A stretch of DNA of 64,000 bases from Candidatus Pseudomonas phytovorans. GTDB taxonomy: Bacteria; Pseudomonadota; Gammaproteobacteria; Pseudomonadales; Pseudomonadaceae. Where the stretch lies: the NCBI GenBank assembly GCA_029202525.1, contig CP119325.1:5554001-5618000 (forward strand), read 5' to 3'. The notes beneath the pieces are model-generated. The model was not told the DNA's origin and made no database searches. It saw nothing but the letters and a program-made list of their open reading frames with translations. Positions 43,635 through 51,768 of this stretch are shown here, piece by piece. The translations under genes and the position numbers were made by a program. Numbering within the stretch: position 1 is the stretch's first letter; each line of letters starts with the position of its first letter.

Positions 43635-43667
43635 GGGCCGTACTCTCTGCTGCTGGAGACACTGCCC

Positions 43668-43771
43668 CCTGTGGGAGCGGGCGCGCCCGCGAACACCGGC
43701 ATAGCCGGTGCCATCCACCGAGTCGTCTGATTCGCGGCGGTTCGACGCATCGGCATGCCCGCTCCCACAGG
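43668..43771. repeat. Inverted REP pair inside the gsp operon
   Basis: CCTGTGGGAGCGGGCGCGCC at the left faces GGCATGCCCGCTCCCACAGG at the right, with ACCGGCATAGCCGGT and a CGCGGCGG-containing stretch between. It fills the gap between gspI and gspJ, the only sizeable break in an otherwise tightly packed operon. Confidence 0.85.
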
Positions 43772-43800
43772 TATCGTGCAAGCCTCACGATTTCTGTCAG

Positions 43801-44169
43801 TCATGGGCGCTCCAGAAACACGGTGTACTGCCCCAGTGGCACCCACTGGTCGCGGTCGGCGAACATTTGCAGTTCGCCACGGCGCAGGTCGCGCACGCCA
43901 GTACGGCGCAGTTGCAATTGCCAATGGCACAACTGACCACCCTGGCTCAATTCACCGTTCACCTGATTGGCCGCAGGCCAGAATTGCTCGACGGCGAAGC
44001 GTGTTTGCAGTTCACGGGCACACAGCAGACCAAGGCGGTGTTGTTGCAGGTTGTGCTGCACAGCCAGGCGCTGGCGCAGGACCTGGCTGGTGATCACCGC
44101 CAGCACGGCGGCGATGGCCAGGGCCACGGTTACCTCCAGCAAGGTGAAGCCACGCTGACGGTGCTTCAT
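43801..44169 (-). CDS. gspI: Type II secretion minor pseudopilin GspI
   Basis: 122 aa from the ATG at 44169, overlapping the gspH stop by 4 nt. Prepilin site MKHRQRG/FTLLEVTVALAI with Glu +5. The size and the Q/R-rich helix that follows are typical. The open frame extends far upstream only as an out-of-frame shadow of gspH. Confidence 0.88.
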   Translation of the reverse strand: MKHRQRGFTLLEVTVALAIAAVLAVITSQVLRQRLAVQHNLQQHRLGLLCARELQTRFAVEQFWPAANQVNGELSQGGQLCHWQLQLRRTGVRDLRRGELQMFADRDQWVPLGQYTVFLERP

Positions 44170-44603
44170 GGCGCAACCGCCACCTGCAAGCGGCCGTCGC
44201 GGCCCCAGGCCCATTGCTGGCTGCCATCGGCCCAGCGCCAGCGCACGCTGCCCGGCTGCGCCCAGCCATGCGGGGTGAACAGCAACTGCGGCTGAGGGTT
44301 GGCGGGCCAGTCCGGGTGCAGGCCCTTGGGCCAGTCGCCAGGCCCGACCGCTTCGACCACCCAGACATTCCCCTCTCGCCGCACGAACTCCGGGCGTTGG
44401 CCATTCCAGCGCAGCCCACGCAGTTGCCCGGCATGCCGGGCCAGCGCCGCCTGGGCCCTTGTTTCGCTGGCCAGGCGTTGCAGCGCCTGATCGACACCGG
44501 CCTGGCTGCTGCCAAGCCCGGCCACCGCCAGGCCGGTCATCAGGCCGGCGATGGCCAGCACCACCAGCAACTCGATCAGGCTGAAGCCCCGCTGACGGCG
44601 CAC
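44166..44603 (-). CDS. gspH: Type II secretion minor pseudopilin GspH
   Basis: 145 aa with a GTG start at 44603, 2 nt after the gspG stop. Prepilin site MRRQRG/FSLIELLVVLAI with Glu +5, then a beta-rich domain ending WGRDGRLQVAVAP. Minor pseudopilin connecting the GspI-J-K tip with the GspG body. Confidence 0.88.
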   Translation of the reverse strand: MRRQRGFSLIELLVVLAIAGLMTGLAVAGLGSSQAGVDQALQRLASETRAQAALARHAGQLRGLRWNGQRPEFVRREGNVWVVEAVGPGDWPKGLHPDWPANPQPQLLFTPHGWAQPGSVRWRWADGSQQWAWGRDGRLQVAVAP

Positions 44604-44605
44604 CG

Positions 44606-45040
44606 TTAAAGCGCCCAGTTACCCAGGTCGGCATCCTGACCTTCGCCGCCCGGCTGGCCATCGGCACCCAGCGAGTACACATCAACCCGGCCATGCTCAC
44701 CGGGCATGCGGTACTGGTACGGGGTGCCCCACGGGTCTTCCGGCAGGCGACGCACATAGCCGTCACTGCGCCAGGCTCGTGGCAGCGGTTCCTGGCTGGG
44801 CTTTTTCACCAGTGCGGCCAGGCCCTGTTCGCTGCTGGGAAAGCGCAGGTTGTCCAACCGGTACATATCCAGTGCCTGCTCCAGGGTGGCCAGGTCGGCC
44901 ATCACCTTCTGCTTCATGGCCTTGTCCTGGTTGCCCAGCACGCTGGGCGCGACCACGGCGATCAGCAGCCCGATGATGAAGATCACCACCATGATTTCCA
45001 TGAGGGTGAAACCGTGCTGACGGTTACGTCGATGCTGCAT
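44606..45040 (-). CDS. gspG: Type II secretion major pseudopilin GspG
   Basis: 144 aa from the ATG at 45040, which has AAGGAG at about 8 nt; the strong site fits the need for many copies. Prepilin site MQHRRNRQHG/FTLMEIMVVIFI with Glu +5. The C-terminal motifs DNLRFPSSEQGLAALVKKP and DPWGTPYQYRMPGEHGRVD with the final acidic calcium-binding loop are classic GspG. Builds the pseudopilus rod. No prepilin peptidase is encoded here, so PilD elsewhere must process all five pseudopilins. Confidence 0.95.
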   Translation of the reverse strand: MQHRRNRQHGFTLMEIMVVIFIIGLLIAVVAPSVLGNQDKAMKQKVMADLATLEQALDMYRLDNLRFPSSEQGLAALVKKPSQEPLPRAWRSDGYVRRLPEDPWGTPYQYRMPGEHGRVDVYSLGADGQPGGEGQDADLGNWAL

Positions 45041-45057
45041 GGCAGTACTCCTTGTAT

Positions 45058-46260
45058 TCACAGTTGCAGGCCCTGGTTGAGTTGCATGATCGGCAGCAGC
45101 ACCGCCAGCACGATGAACAGCACCACGGCGCCCATCACCAGGATCATCAGGGGTTCGAACAACGCCATGGCGGTATCCACCTGGCGGGCAAAGCCGCGTT
45201 CCTGGTCGTCGGCCACGCGCTCGAGCATGTCGGCCAGGGTGCCGCTGGCCTCGCCGCTGCCGACCATGTTCACCAGCAGCGGCGGGAATTGCTGGCTGCC
45301 ATCCAGCGCACGGTGCAGGCTGGTGCCGCCCTGCACTTGCTGGCGCACCTGCTCCATGGCCAGGCGGATGCGCCGGTTGCCGACGGTTTCGGTGGCCACT
45401 TGCAAGGCTTCGAGCAGGGCTACACCACTGCCGCTGAGAATCGCCAGGCTGCGTGCCAGGCGTGCGCTTTCCAGCACCTGCAGCAGGCCGCCGATCCGCG
45501 GCAAGCGCAGCAGCAACTGGTCGCGGCGCAGGCACCAGTGCGGCTTGCGCAGCAACCAGCTGCCGATCACGCCAAGCATCAATACCAGCCCCAGCAACCA
45601 GGGCCCGGCCTGCACCAGCCCCTGACTCAGGCCGATCAGCAACGCGGTTATCAGCGGCAGGCTCTGCCCGGCGTGGGCAAACTGCTCGGTGAGCTTGGGC
45701 ACGACAAAGGTCATCAGGCCGATGACCACGGCAAGCGATACGCCCATCAATACGGTGGGATAGATCAGCGCGGTACGGGCCTTGTGTTGTTGCCGTTGTA
45801 CCTGCTCAAGGTGATCGGCCAGCCGCGTAAGGACCTGTGCCAGGCGCCCGGAACGTTCGCCGGCCTCGACCAGCGCGCAGTACAAGCCTGTGAATGGCGC
45901 CCCCTGGCGCGCCAGGCTGCGGGCCAGGCCCAGGCCTTCGGCGAGCGAGCCGCGCAGGGCCACCAGCACACTGTGCAGGGCAGGCTGGCGCAGTTGGCGT
46001 TCAAGGGTGGCCAGGGCATCGACCAAGGGGATGCCAGCCCCGGTCAGCGTAGCCAGCTGACGGGTCAGCTCACACAGCTGGGCGCGGCTCAGGCGCTGGC
46101 GCCGGGGTTGCCGGTTACCGGTGTCCTGGCGCTGCAACTGGCGGGCAAACAGGCCCTGCTCGCGTAGCAGCTGGCGCGCATGGCGTTCGCTGTCAGCTTG
46201 CAGGCTGGCCTTGCGGGTCTTGCCGGTGAGGTCGACGGCCAGGTAGCGATAGGTCGGCAT
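45058..46260 (-). CDS. gspF: Type II secretion inner-membrane protein GspF
   Basis: 400 aa, normal length. Two repeated GspF domains (LTRQLATLTGAGIPLVDALATL; LARSLAILSGSGVALLEALQVA) and three membrane segments (ALIYPTVLMGVSLAVVIGLM, VQAGPWLLGLVLMLGVIGSW, LMILVMGAVVLFIVLAVLLP). The core of the inner-membrane platform. 3 nt after gspE, 17 nt before gspG. Confidence 0.95.
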   Translation of the reverse strand: MPTYRYLAVDLTGKTRKASLQADSERHARQLLREQGLFARQLQRQDTGNRQPRRQRLSRAQLCELTRQLATLTGAGIPLVDALATLERQLRQPALHSVLVALRGSLAEGLGLARSLARQGAPFTGLYCALVEAGERSGRLAQVLTRLADHLEQVQRQQHKARTALIYPTVLMGVSLAVVIGLMTFVVPKLTEQFAHAGQSLPLITALLIGLSQGLVQAGPWLLGLVLMLGVIGSWLLRKPHWCLRRDQLLLRLPRIGGLLQVLESARLARSLAILSGSGVALLEALQVATETVGNRRIRLAMEQVRQQVQGGTSLHRALDGSQQFPPLLVNMVGSGEASGTLADMLERVADDQERGFARQVDTAMALFEPLMILVMGAVVLFIVLAVLLPIMQLNQGLQL

Positions 46261-46263
46261 GGC

Positions 46264-47712
46264 TTAGCCCTGCACCACGCGCAGCACTTCGGCCAGGCTG
46301 GTCTCGCCACGGGCCAGGCAGTCGCTGGCCATCGCCACCAGGCTCTGCCGGCGCCCGGCCAGGTAGTCCTGCATGGCCAGTTCACTGGCGCCGTCATACA
46401 GCAAGCCGATCAGCCCGGTATCCAGTTCGATGAATTCGTACAGGCCCAGGCGCCCGACATAGCCGCTGCCCTGGCACTGCTCGCAGCCCACCGCGTGGTA
46501 GCTGCTGCCCAGCGCCGCCAGTTCCGGCCACAGGTCACGCTCGGCAGCTTGCAACGGCTGCGCCACGGCGCAACTGCACAAGCGCCGTACCAGGCGCTGG
46601 GCCAGCACACCGCGCAGGCACGAGGCGATCAGGAACGGTTCGATGCCCATGTCGCGCAGGCGGGTCACCGCACCCACGGCACTGTTGGTGTGCAAAGTGG
46701 ACAGCACCAAGTGCCCGGTCAGGCTGGCCTGCACGGCGATCTGCGCGGTTTCCTGGTCACGGATTTCACCGAGCATGATCACGTCCGGGTCCTGGCGCAG
46801 GATCGCGCGCAGGCCGCTGGCGAAGGTCAGCCCCGCACGCGGGTTGATGGCGGTCTGGCCGATGCCGGCGATGGCGTACTCCACCGGGTCCTCGACGGTA
46901 AGGATGTTGCGGCTGCCATCGTTGAGGCTGTTGAGGCTGGCGTACAGGGTGGTGGTTTTGCCCGAACCGGTCGGGCCGGTGGACAGCACGATACCGTTGG
47001 GCCGCGCCAGGCAACTGCGCAGCCCCTGCAACACCGCAGGCGGCATGCCCAGGTTGCCCAGTGCAAGCAAGCTGGCCTGTTTGTCGAGCACACGCATGAC
47101 CACGCGCTCGCCATGGATACCGGGCAAGGTGGAAACCCGCACATCCACCTCGCGCCCTGCCGCGCGCAGGGTAATGCGCCCGTCCTGGGGCTGGCGCTTC
47201 TCGGCGATATCCAGGCGCGCCATGACCTTGATCCGCGACACCAGCATGGCCGACAGCGCACGCGGCGGGCGCAGCACTTCGCGCAGGTGACCATCGACCC
47301 GCAGGCGCACCACCAGGCTTTGCTCGAATGTTTCGATGTGGATGTCCGAGGCGCGCAGGCGCAGGGCCTGGCCGAACAGGCCGTTGATCAGTCGGATTAC
47401 CGGGGCTTCGTCATCGCTTTCCAGCAGGTCTTCGATCTGCGGCATCTCGCTCATCAGGCTGTCCAGGTCGACCTGATCGCCGATGCCTTCAATCAGCGCT
47501 TCAGTGGCGCCATCAACCGCCTGGTACAGCTGGCCGAGACGCTCGTCGAACACGGCAGGTTCCAGGTACTCAAGCTGGCTGGGCTGGCCATGTACCCGCA
47601 GCAGCTCCTGCAACTGGGCGCTGTCGGCATCGGGCCGCAGCCACAGCTGCCAGCCCTGTTCAGTCGTGGCAATGGCCACGCCGCTCTGCCGTGCCAGGCG
47701 ATACGGCAGCAT
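46264..47712 (-). CDS. gspE: Type II secretion ATPase GspE
   Basis: 482 aa from the ATG at 47712, overlapping the gspD stop in TGATG. N1 domain, then the ATPase core: Walker A STGPTGSGKTTTL, Asp box NILTVEDPVEY, Walker B PDVIMLGEIRDQETA, His box LVLSTLHTNSA. The zinc-binding tetracysteine region is altered: the first pair reads LCSC (one residue between) where CxxC is usual, and the second is GCEQCQGSGY. Powers pseudopilus assembly. Confidence 0.95.
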   Translation of the reverse strand: MLPYRLARQSGVAIATTEQGWQLWLRPDADSAQLQELLRVHGQPSQLEYLEPAVFDERLGQLYQAVDGATEALIEGIGDQVDLDSLMSEMPQIEDLLESDDEAPVIRLINGLFGQALRLRASDIHIETFEQSLVVRLRVDGHLREVLRPPRALSAMLVSRIKVMARLDIAEKRQPQDGRITLRAAGREVDVRVSTLPGIHGERVVMRVLDKQASLLALGNLGMPPAVLQGLRSCLARPNGIVLSTGPTGSGKTTTLYASLNSLNDGSRNILTVEDPVEYAIAGIGQTAINPRAGLTFASGLRAILRQDPDVIMLGEIRDQETAQIAVQASLTGHLVLSTLHTNSAVGAVTRLRDMGIEPFLIASCLRGVLAQRLVRRLCSCAVAQPLQAAERDLWPELAALGSSYHAVGCEQCQGSGYVGRLGLYEFIELDTGLIGLLYDGASELAMQDYLAGRRQSLVAMASDCLARGETSLAEVLRVVQG

Positions 47713-49478
47713 CACCAGGCACCGCCTTCGAGGCGCGCGCGGCTGGAGGGGAATACCTGCAACAGCGGTGTGCCCTCTGCAAGGTCCGGCAGTTGCAGCG
47801 GGGTTGTCTGCTGCAAGGTGCGGTATTTGTCTTCGCTCAACCCGGCCAGGCTCGGGCCGTCGCGCAGGATGCGCGGGCGGATGAACACCATCAGGTTCTG
47901 CTTGGTGTTTTTGCTGGCATCGGAACGGAAGAGCCGGCCCAGGTAAGGGATATCGCCGAGCAGTGGCACGCGCTGGTTGCTGGTGCTCAACTCGTCGCTG
48001 ATCAGGCCGCCAAGAATGACCAGGCCATTGTCTTCGACCATGACCTTGGTCTTGATCTCGCGCTTGTTGGTGATGACGTCGCTGGCGGCGCTGGACTCGG
48101 CAATCGACGACACTTCCTGGACAATGTCCAGGCGTACGCTGTTGTCGATGTTGATCTGCGGCTTGATACGCAACTTCACCCCGACCTCTTTGCGCTCGAT
48201 GGTCTGGTACGGGTTGGCGTTGTTTTGCGTGACCGAGCCGGTGACGAAGGGCACTTCCTGGCCGACCAGGATCGACGCCTCGGCGTTGTCCAGAGTCAGC
48301 AGGGTTGGCGTGGACAGCAGGTTGAAACCGCTCTTGCCCTTTAGCGCATTGACCAGCATGGCGAAGTTGAACCCGCCGCCGAAATGGCCAATGCCCGCCG
48401 TGGCGCCGGTCGTTGCGGACAACAAGTCGCCAAGCGCTTCGTTGTCGCCACCGGCAGCAGCCCCGGCGATGTTGGCGATGTTCACCCCGTTGCTGCCGAA
48501 GTTGACGATGCCGGCTCCGAATTTTTCGTCGGCGAACAACCACTGCACGCCCAGCTCCTGGGCGCTGCTGTCGGATACCTCGGCGATGATCGCCTCCACC
48601 ACTACCTGGGCACGGCGGATGTCCAGCTGTTCGACGATGGCGCGGTAGGCGGCCAGCTCGCTGTCGGGCCCGACCATGACCACGGCGTTGGTGCCTTCTT
48701 CGTATTCCAGGCGAATGCCCGGGCCACCGCTGGTAGCCACCACGGGCCTGTCCTTGCCCTCACCTTCAACCGCCCCTTCAGCCGGCACCGCACCTTCCTG
48801 GCTGAGCCCGCGTAACACCTTGACCACTTCACCGGCATTGGCATGGCGCAGGTAGATCACCTGGGTGCTGCCATTGCTCGGCGCCTCTTGCGGGCGGTCG
48901 AGCTGGCGCAGCAGGCTGGCGATGCGGTCGAGGTTGCTGCGCCAGTCGGTGACCACCAGCTGGTGCGCAGCCGGGTACGGGGTGATCACCCCGACCCGTG
49001 GGTCGATCAACGGTTTGAGGATGCCCAGCACCTGCTCGCTGGCGGCGTTGCGCACATTGAATACGCGGGTGGCCACGCTGTCGCTGCCCTCCCCCTGCTG
49101 CCCACCGGCTTCCACCGGCACCGGTTCCAGGCGCGCGGCCTGGTCGGGGACGATCTTCACGCTGCCGTTGGGCAGGTCGACGGTGGCATAGCCCTGAGCG
49201 CGCAACTGCGCCAGGAAAATGTCGTAGATGGCATCGGCGTCGTGCAGGTCGACGGTGCGCACGGTGACCTTGCCTTTGACCCGGGGGTCGACGATGAAGG
49301 TGGTGCCGGTGATGCGCGACACGCTGTCGATGAACTCGCCCAGCTCGGTGTCGACGAAGTTCACCTCGTACATGGGCGTGCCATTTTCATCGAAAACCGG
49401 TTCTTCGGCGCGGGCCTCAGGCAGGCCAACGGCCAGGGCCAGGCTCAGCATGGCGGCCATGCAATATCTAACAGGCAT
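47712..49478 (-). CDS. gspD: Type II secretion outer-membrane secretin GspD
   Basis: 588 aa, somewhat shorter than the usual 650 or more. Signal peptide (YCMAAMLSLALAVGLPEARA), N0-N3 domains (VNFVDTELGEFIDSVSRITG; AHQLVVTDWRSNLDRIASLL; VIYLRHANAGEVVKVLRGLS) and the secretin barrel (VGQEVPFVTGSVTQNNANPY; VMVEDNGLVILGGLI; VPLLGDIPYLGRLFRSD). No obvious S-domain for a GspS pilotin at the end. Forms the exit pore. 3 nt after gspC. Confidence 0.95.
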   Translation of the reverse strand: MPVRYCMAAMLSLALAVGLPEARAEEPVFDENGTPMYEVNFVDTELGEFIDSVSRITGTTFIVDPRVKGKVTVRTVDLHDADAIYDIFLAQLRAQGYATVDLPNGSVKIVPDQAARLEPVPVEAGGQQGEGSDSVATRVFNVRNAASEQVLGILKPLIDPRVGVITPYPAAHQLVVTDWRSNLDRIASLLRQLDRPQEAPSNGSTQVIYLRHANAGEVVKVLRGLSQEGAVPAEGAVEGEGKDRPVVATSGGPGIRLEYEEGTNAVVMVGPDSELAAYRAIVEQLDIRRAQVVVEAIIAEVSDSSAQELGVQWLFADEKFGAGIVNFGSNGVNIANIAGAAAGGDNEALGDLLSATTGATAGIGHFGGGFNFAMLVNALKGKSGFNLLSTPTLLTLDNAEASILVGQEVPFVTGSVTQNNANPYQTIERKEVGVKLRIKPQINIDNSVRLDIVQEVSSIAESSAASDVITNKREIKTKVMVEDNGLVILGGLISDELSTSNQRVPLLGDIPYLGRLFRSDASKNTKQNLMVFIRPRILRDGPSLAGLSEDKYRTLQQTTPLQLPDLAEGTPLLQVFPSSRARLEGGAW

Positions 49479-49481
49479 CGT

Positions 49482-49907
49482 TCATCCTTGCCGCTTGAAG
49501 CCGGTCACGACGGGGCGTGGCGGCCAGGGCAGGCGTTCACGCCGCCCCTGGTTGTTGAAAATCAGGCCATCGGTGTCGATGTCCTGTAGCACGATCCCCG
49601 GTGCCAGGCGTTGACCACGGGCCAGGGTGCGTACCTGCTCGCCGTAACGCAGCACCACCACACTAGAGGACAGCGGCTGCGCCCTGAGGCCGCCAAGGTA
49701 GTGCAATGGCAGGCGGGTAATAACGATGGCGCCGTCGTCGATGGGCACTTGCCAGTGGCCGACCATCAACCCGGGCAGCGGGCTGACGGCGACCGTCGGC
49801 GCCATGGCCGGTTGCGGCTGGCGGCTCAGTTGCAGCACACACTGGGCGGCCAGCCAGCCGGCCAGGGTCAGACCGGCACCGGTGAAAATGCGCGAGGCGA
49901 GTGTCAC
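49482..49907 (-). CDS. gspC: Short GspC-like type II secretion protein
   Basis: 141 aa from a GTG at 49907, overlapping the stop of the upstream SoxB-like gene (GTGA). One membrane segment (FTGAGLTLAGWLAAQCVLQL) and a small homology-region domain (SPLPGLMVGHWQVPIDDGAI; GEQVRTLARGQRLAPGIVLQD). It ends there, so the PDZ or coiled-coil domain found in most GspC proteins is missing. GspC links the platform to the secretin and helps select substrates. Confidence 0.78.
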   Translation of the reverse strand: MTLASRIFTGAGLTLAGWLAAQCVLQLSRQPQPAMAPTVAVSPLPGLMVGHWQVPIDDGAIVITRLPLHYLGGLRAQPLSSSVVVLRYGEQVRTLARGQRLAPGIVLQDIDTDGLIFNNQGRRERLPWPPRPVVTGFKRQG

Positions 49908-51556
49908 GAGGCCAACTGCCGTGGGTGCCAGCCCGGGTGCCCCTGTACGTAACGCACTTCGGGCAGTTGCAGCGGCGCCAGTTGCCAGTCGCCACGCTGG
50001 CGGGCGAGCCAGGCTTCGACCCGCTGCCACAAGGGTTCGCCGGCCTGGCTTTCAAACTGCAGGCCGAAGGTGCGGCACAGGCCCTGCACCGGCTCCAGCC
50101 CAGAGATGCGCTTGCCTTGAGGGCTGTAGCTGACACCCCAGGCCTGCCCCTGCCAGCGCGGCAGGTCCTGGCTGTTGTCCAGCAGTAGAGGGTCGCCGAA
50201 CAGTTGCTCTGCCGCGTTTTCCAGCACTTGTTCCACTTGCCGGGCTGGCGCTTCGACCACCGGTGCCGGGTAGCCACCGGTGAGGCTGATCAGGTGTTCG
50301 CGCGTGATTGACGCGCCTGCCGGCAGCGGGTAGTCATAACGCAGGCCCGGCAACAGCACGGGCATGCCGCTGCCATCGGCCAAGGCTTGATGCAGCAGGC
50401 GGTCCCAGCTGCCGCCACGGGTATCGCGGCGCCACAAGGCCTGTGGCGCGCGGGCCAGCGGTTGATCGAGCCACGCCGCGTGGCCGGCACGTTGCTGGCG
50501 CAGCGCTGCCTGCAATGGCCCGACACGCAGCTGCGCGGCAGGCGCCAGTTGTTGTTCAAAGGCCGGGAAGAAACGCCCGTCGAACTGCCACAACCCAGCC
50601 ACGCGCTGGCAGCGCAGGCGGAAAGCACCGCTGCCCCGACAACCGGCAAACAGCACCGGTACACGGCGACCACTGGCCTGGGTCACTTCGACGGGCGCCG
50701 GCCACAGGTCTTGGCCACGGGCGCACAACAGCACATCGATTTGTGGCACCCGTTCAGCCAGCCACAGGCCGGGGCCGGTGCCGACATCGGCCATGGCCAC
50801 CACCAGGTCGGCCTCGCGCCGGGCCTGCTCGAACACCGGCTGAAGTGACTGGTACCACTGTTTGAGAGAGGCTTTCTGGTCCTGGGCGTAGGGGTCGGTC
50901 ACGCCGACCACGGCAATTCGGGCGCCGCCGCGCTCGAAGACGTGCAAGGCGTCCAGGCCCAGGGCCTGGCGCTGCCCGTCCGCCAGGCCAGCGCCCAGGG
51001 TAATTGCACCCGCCTGGCGATAAAGCCCTGTGCTGCGTTGTGGCCACAGCACACGCTCGTCACTGCTGACCCGCGCTTCTGTGCCCAGCAGTTGGCTGCC
51101 CTGCACCCCGCTTTCGCCCTGGGTCAGGTAGGCCAGGCCACTGCCGTTCCAGCCTTGGCCATTCTCCAGGGTCAGGCTGTTGCCTGCCCCGGCCTCGCCG
51201 CGCAGTTGCTCCAGCAGTGCCGCCAGCACCGCATAGCCGCCCAGTTGGGCGACTGTTGCCTGGCTGGCATCCAGCAGCGGCGCCAGTTGCGGGTAGGCCA
51301 GGCTGGCGCTGCTGCCAGTCATCCACGGCGCGCGGCCAAGGTGGCTGACAGGCCCAAGGCGGGTCGCGGGTACCACGGCCTGGCCGGGTTGCCGGGCATC
51401 GAGGGTATCGGCCACGTACAGCAGGTCGAGCCGGGCATTGCCGCCCTGCTGCCCCGGGAAGGCGGAGCAGGCGCCGAGCAGCGGTGCCAAGGCACCGACA
51501 CCCATCCAGCCCATTACTTCGCGCCTGTGCACACTGCTTGCCATCGAACCCGCCAT
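49904..51556 (-). CDS. SoxB/5'-nucleotidase-fold Tat lipoprotein with degenerate metal site
   Basis: 550 aa. The signal has a twin Arg (VHRREVMGW, R11-R12) and a lipobox ending LLGAC with C30, so a Tat-exported lipoprotein is predicted. The fold follows SoxB/UshA: GGYAVLAALLEQLRGEAGAG, QGWNGSGLAYLTQG, and a C-terminal domain with ITREHLISLTGGYPAP. Metal-ligand motifs are lost: ENGQ (131-134) where D-G-G-D is expected, SSDERV for G-H/N-W/H-E, AMADVG for L-S-H-N-G, and CARGQD (278-283) for GGHTHD. Likely a non-catalytic relative. First gene of the gsp operon, coupled to gspC. An alternative ATG is at 51544. Confidence 0.75.
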   Translation of the reverse strand: MAGSMASSVHRREVMGWMGVGALAPLLGACSAFPGQQGGNARLDLLYVADTLDARQPGQAVVPATRLGPVSHLGRAPWMTGSSASLAYPQLAPLLDASQATVAQLGGYAVLAALLEQLRGEAGAGNSLTLENGQGWNGSGLAYLTQGESGVQGSQLLGTEARVSSDERVLWPQRSTGLYRQAGAITLGAGLADGQRQALGLDALHVFERGGARIAVVGVTDPYAQDQKASLKQWYQSLQPVFEQARREADLVVAMADVGTGPGLWLAERVPQIDVLLCARGQDLWPAPVEVTQASGRRVPVLFAGCRGSGAFRLRCQRVAGLWQFDGRFFPAFEQQLAPAAQLRVGPLQAALRQQRAGHAAWLDQPLARAPQALWRRDTRGGSWDRLLHQALADGSGMPVLLPGLRYDYPLPAGASITREHLISLTGGYPAPVVEAPARQVEQVLENAAEQLFGDPLLLDNSQDLPRWQGQAWGVSYSPQGKRISGLEPVQGLCRTFGLQFESQAGEPLWQRVEAWLARQRGDWQLAPLQLPEVRYVQGHPGWHPRQLAS

Positions 51557-51600
51557 CCTTATCCACGTTCATTCAGGGCTCCGGATGTTGCGGCGTTGGC

Positions 51601-51629
51601 ATTACAGTTTGATGGCAGAAATCCGACAG
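51601..51629 (-). promoter_or_regulatory. Three tandem PhoB-like half-sites upstream of the gsp operon
   Basis: Reading on the minus strand: CTGTCGG (51623-51629), CTGCCAT (51612-51618) and CTGTAAT (51601-51607), each starting exactly 11 nt after the last. They match the PhoB half-site CTGTCAT at 5, 6 and 6 of 7 positions. A weak -10-like CAACAT lies 10 nt further on. The transcript would start about 30-40 nt before the SoxB-like gene, so the gsp operon is probably in the Pho regulon. Confidence 0.75.
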
Positions 51630-51695
51630 CCATTCCAAATTGATCTGTCAGAGGCTCTTCTAAGAGCGAGTCGTTTTAAAAACCCCTTAACATTT

Positions 51696-51713
51696 CTGCC
51701 AATCAATCATCAT
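51696..51713 (+). promoter_or_regulatory. Weak candidate Pho box for uxpB
   Basis: CTGCCAA-TCAA-TCATCAT (5 and 4 of 7 matches to CTGTCAT, 11-nt spacing) with CTAAAG 9 nt downstream as a poor -10, 55 nt before the uxpB ATG. An isolated good half-site CTGTCAG lies at 51645-51651. PhoB bound at the divergent sites might also serve this promoter. Confidence 0.4.
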
Positions 51714-51768
51714 ATTTCCCCACTAAAGTCGCGGGTTCCTCTAACTCAGCCATTATAAGGACACCCTG

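Noticed and set aside
44170..45535. Extended frames upstream of the gspI and gspG starts
   Set aside because: The prepilin leader peptides fix the real starts at 44169 and 45040; the extra residues are out-of-frame readings of neighbouring gsp genes.
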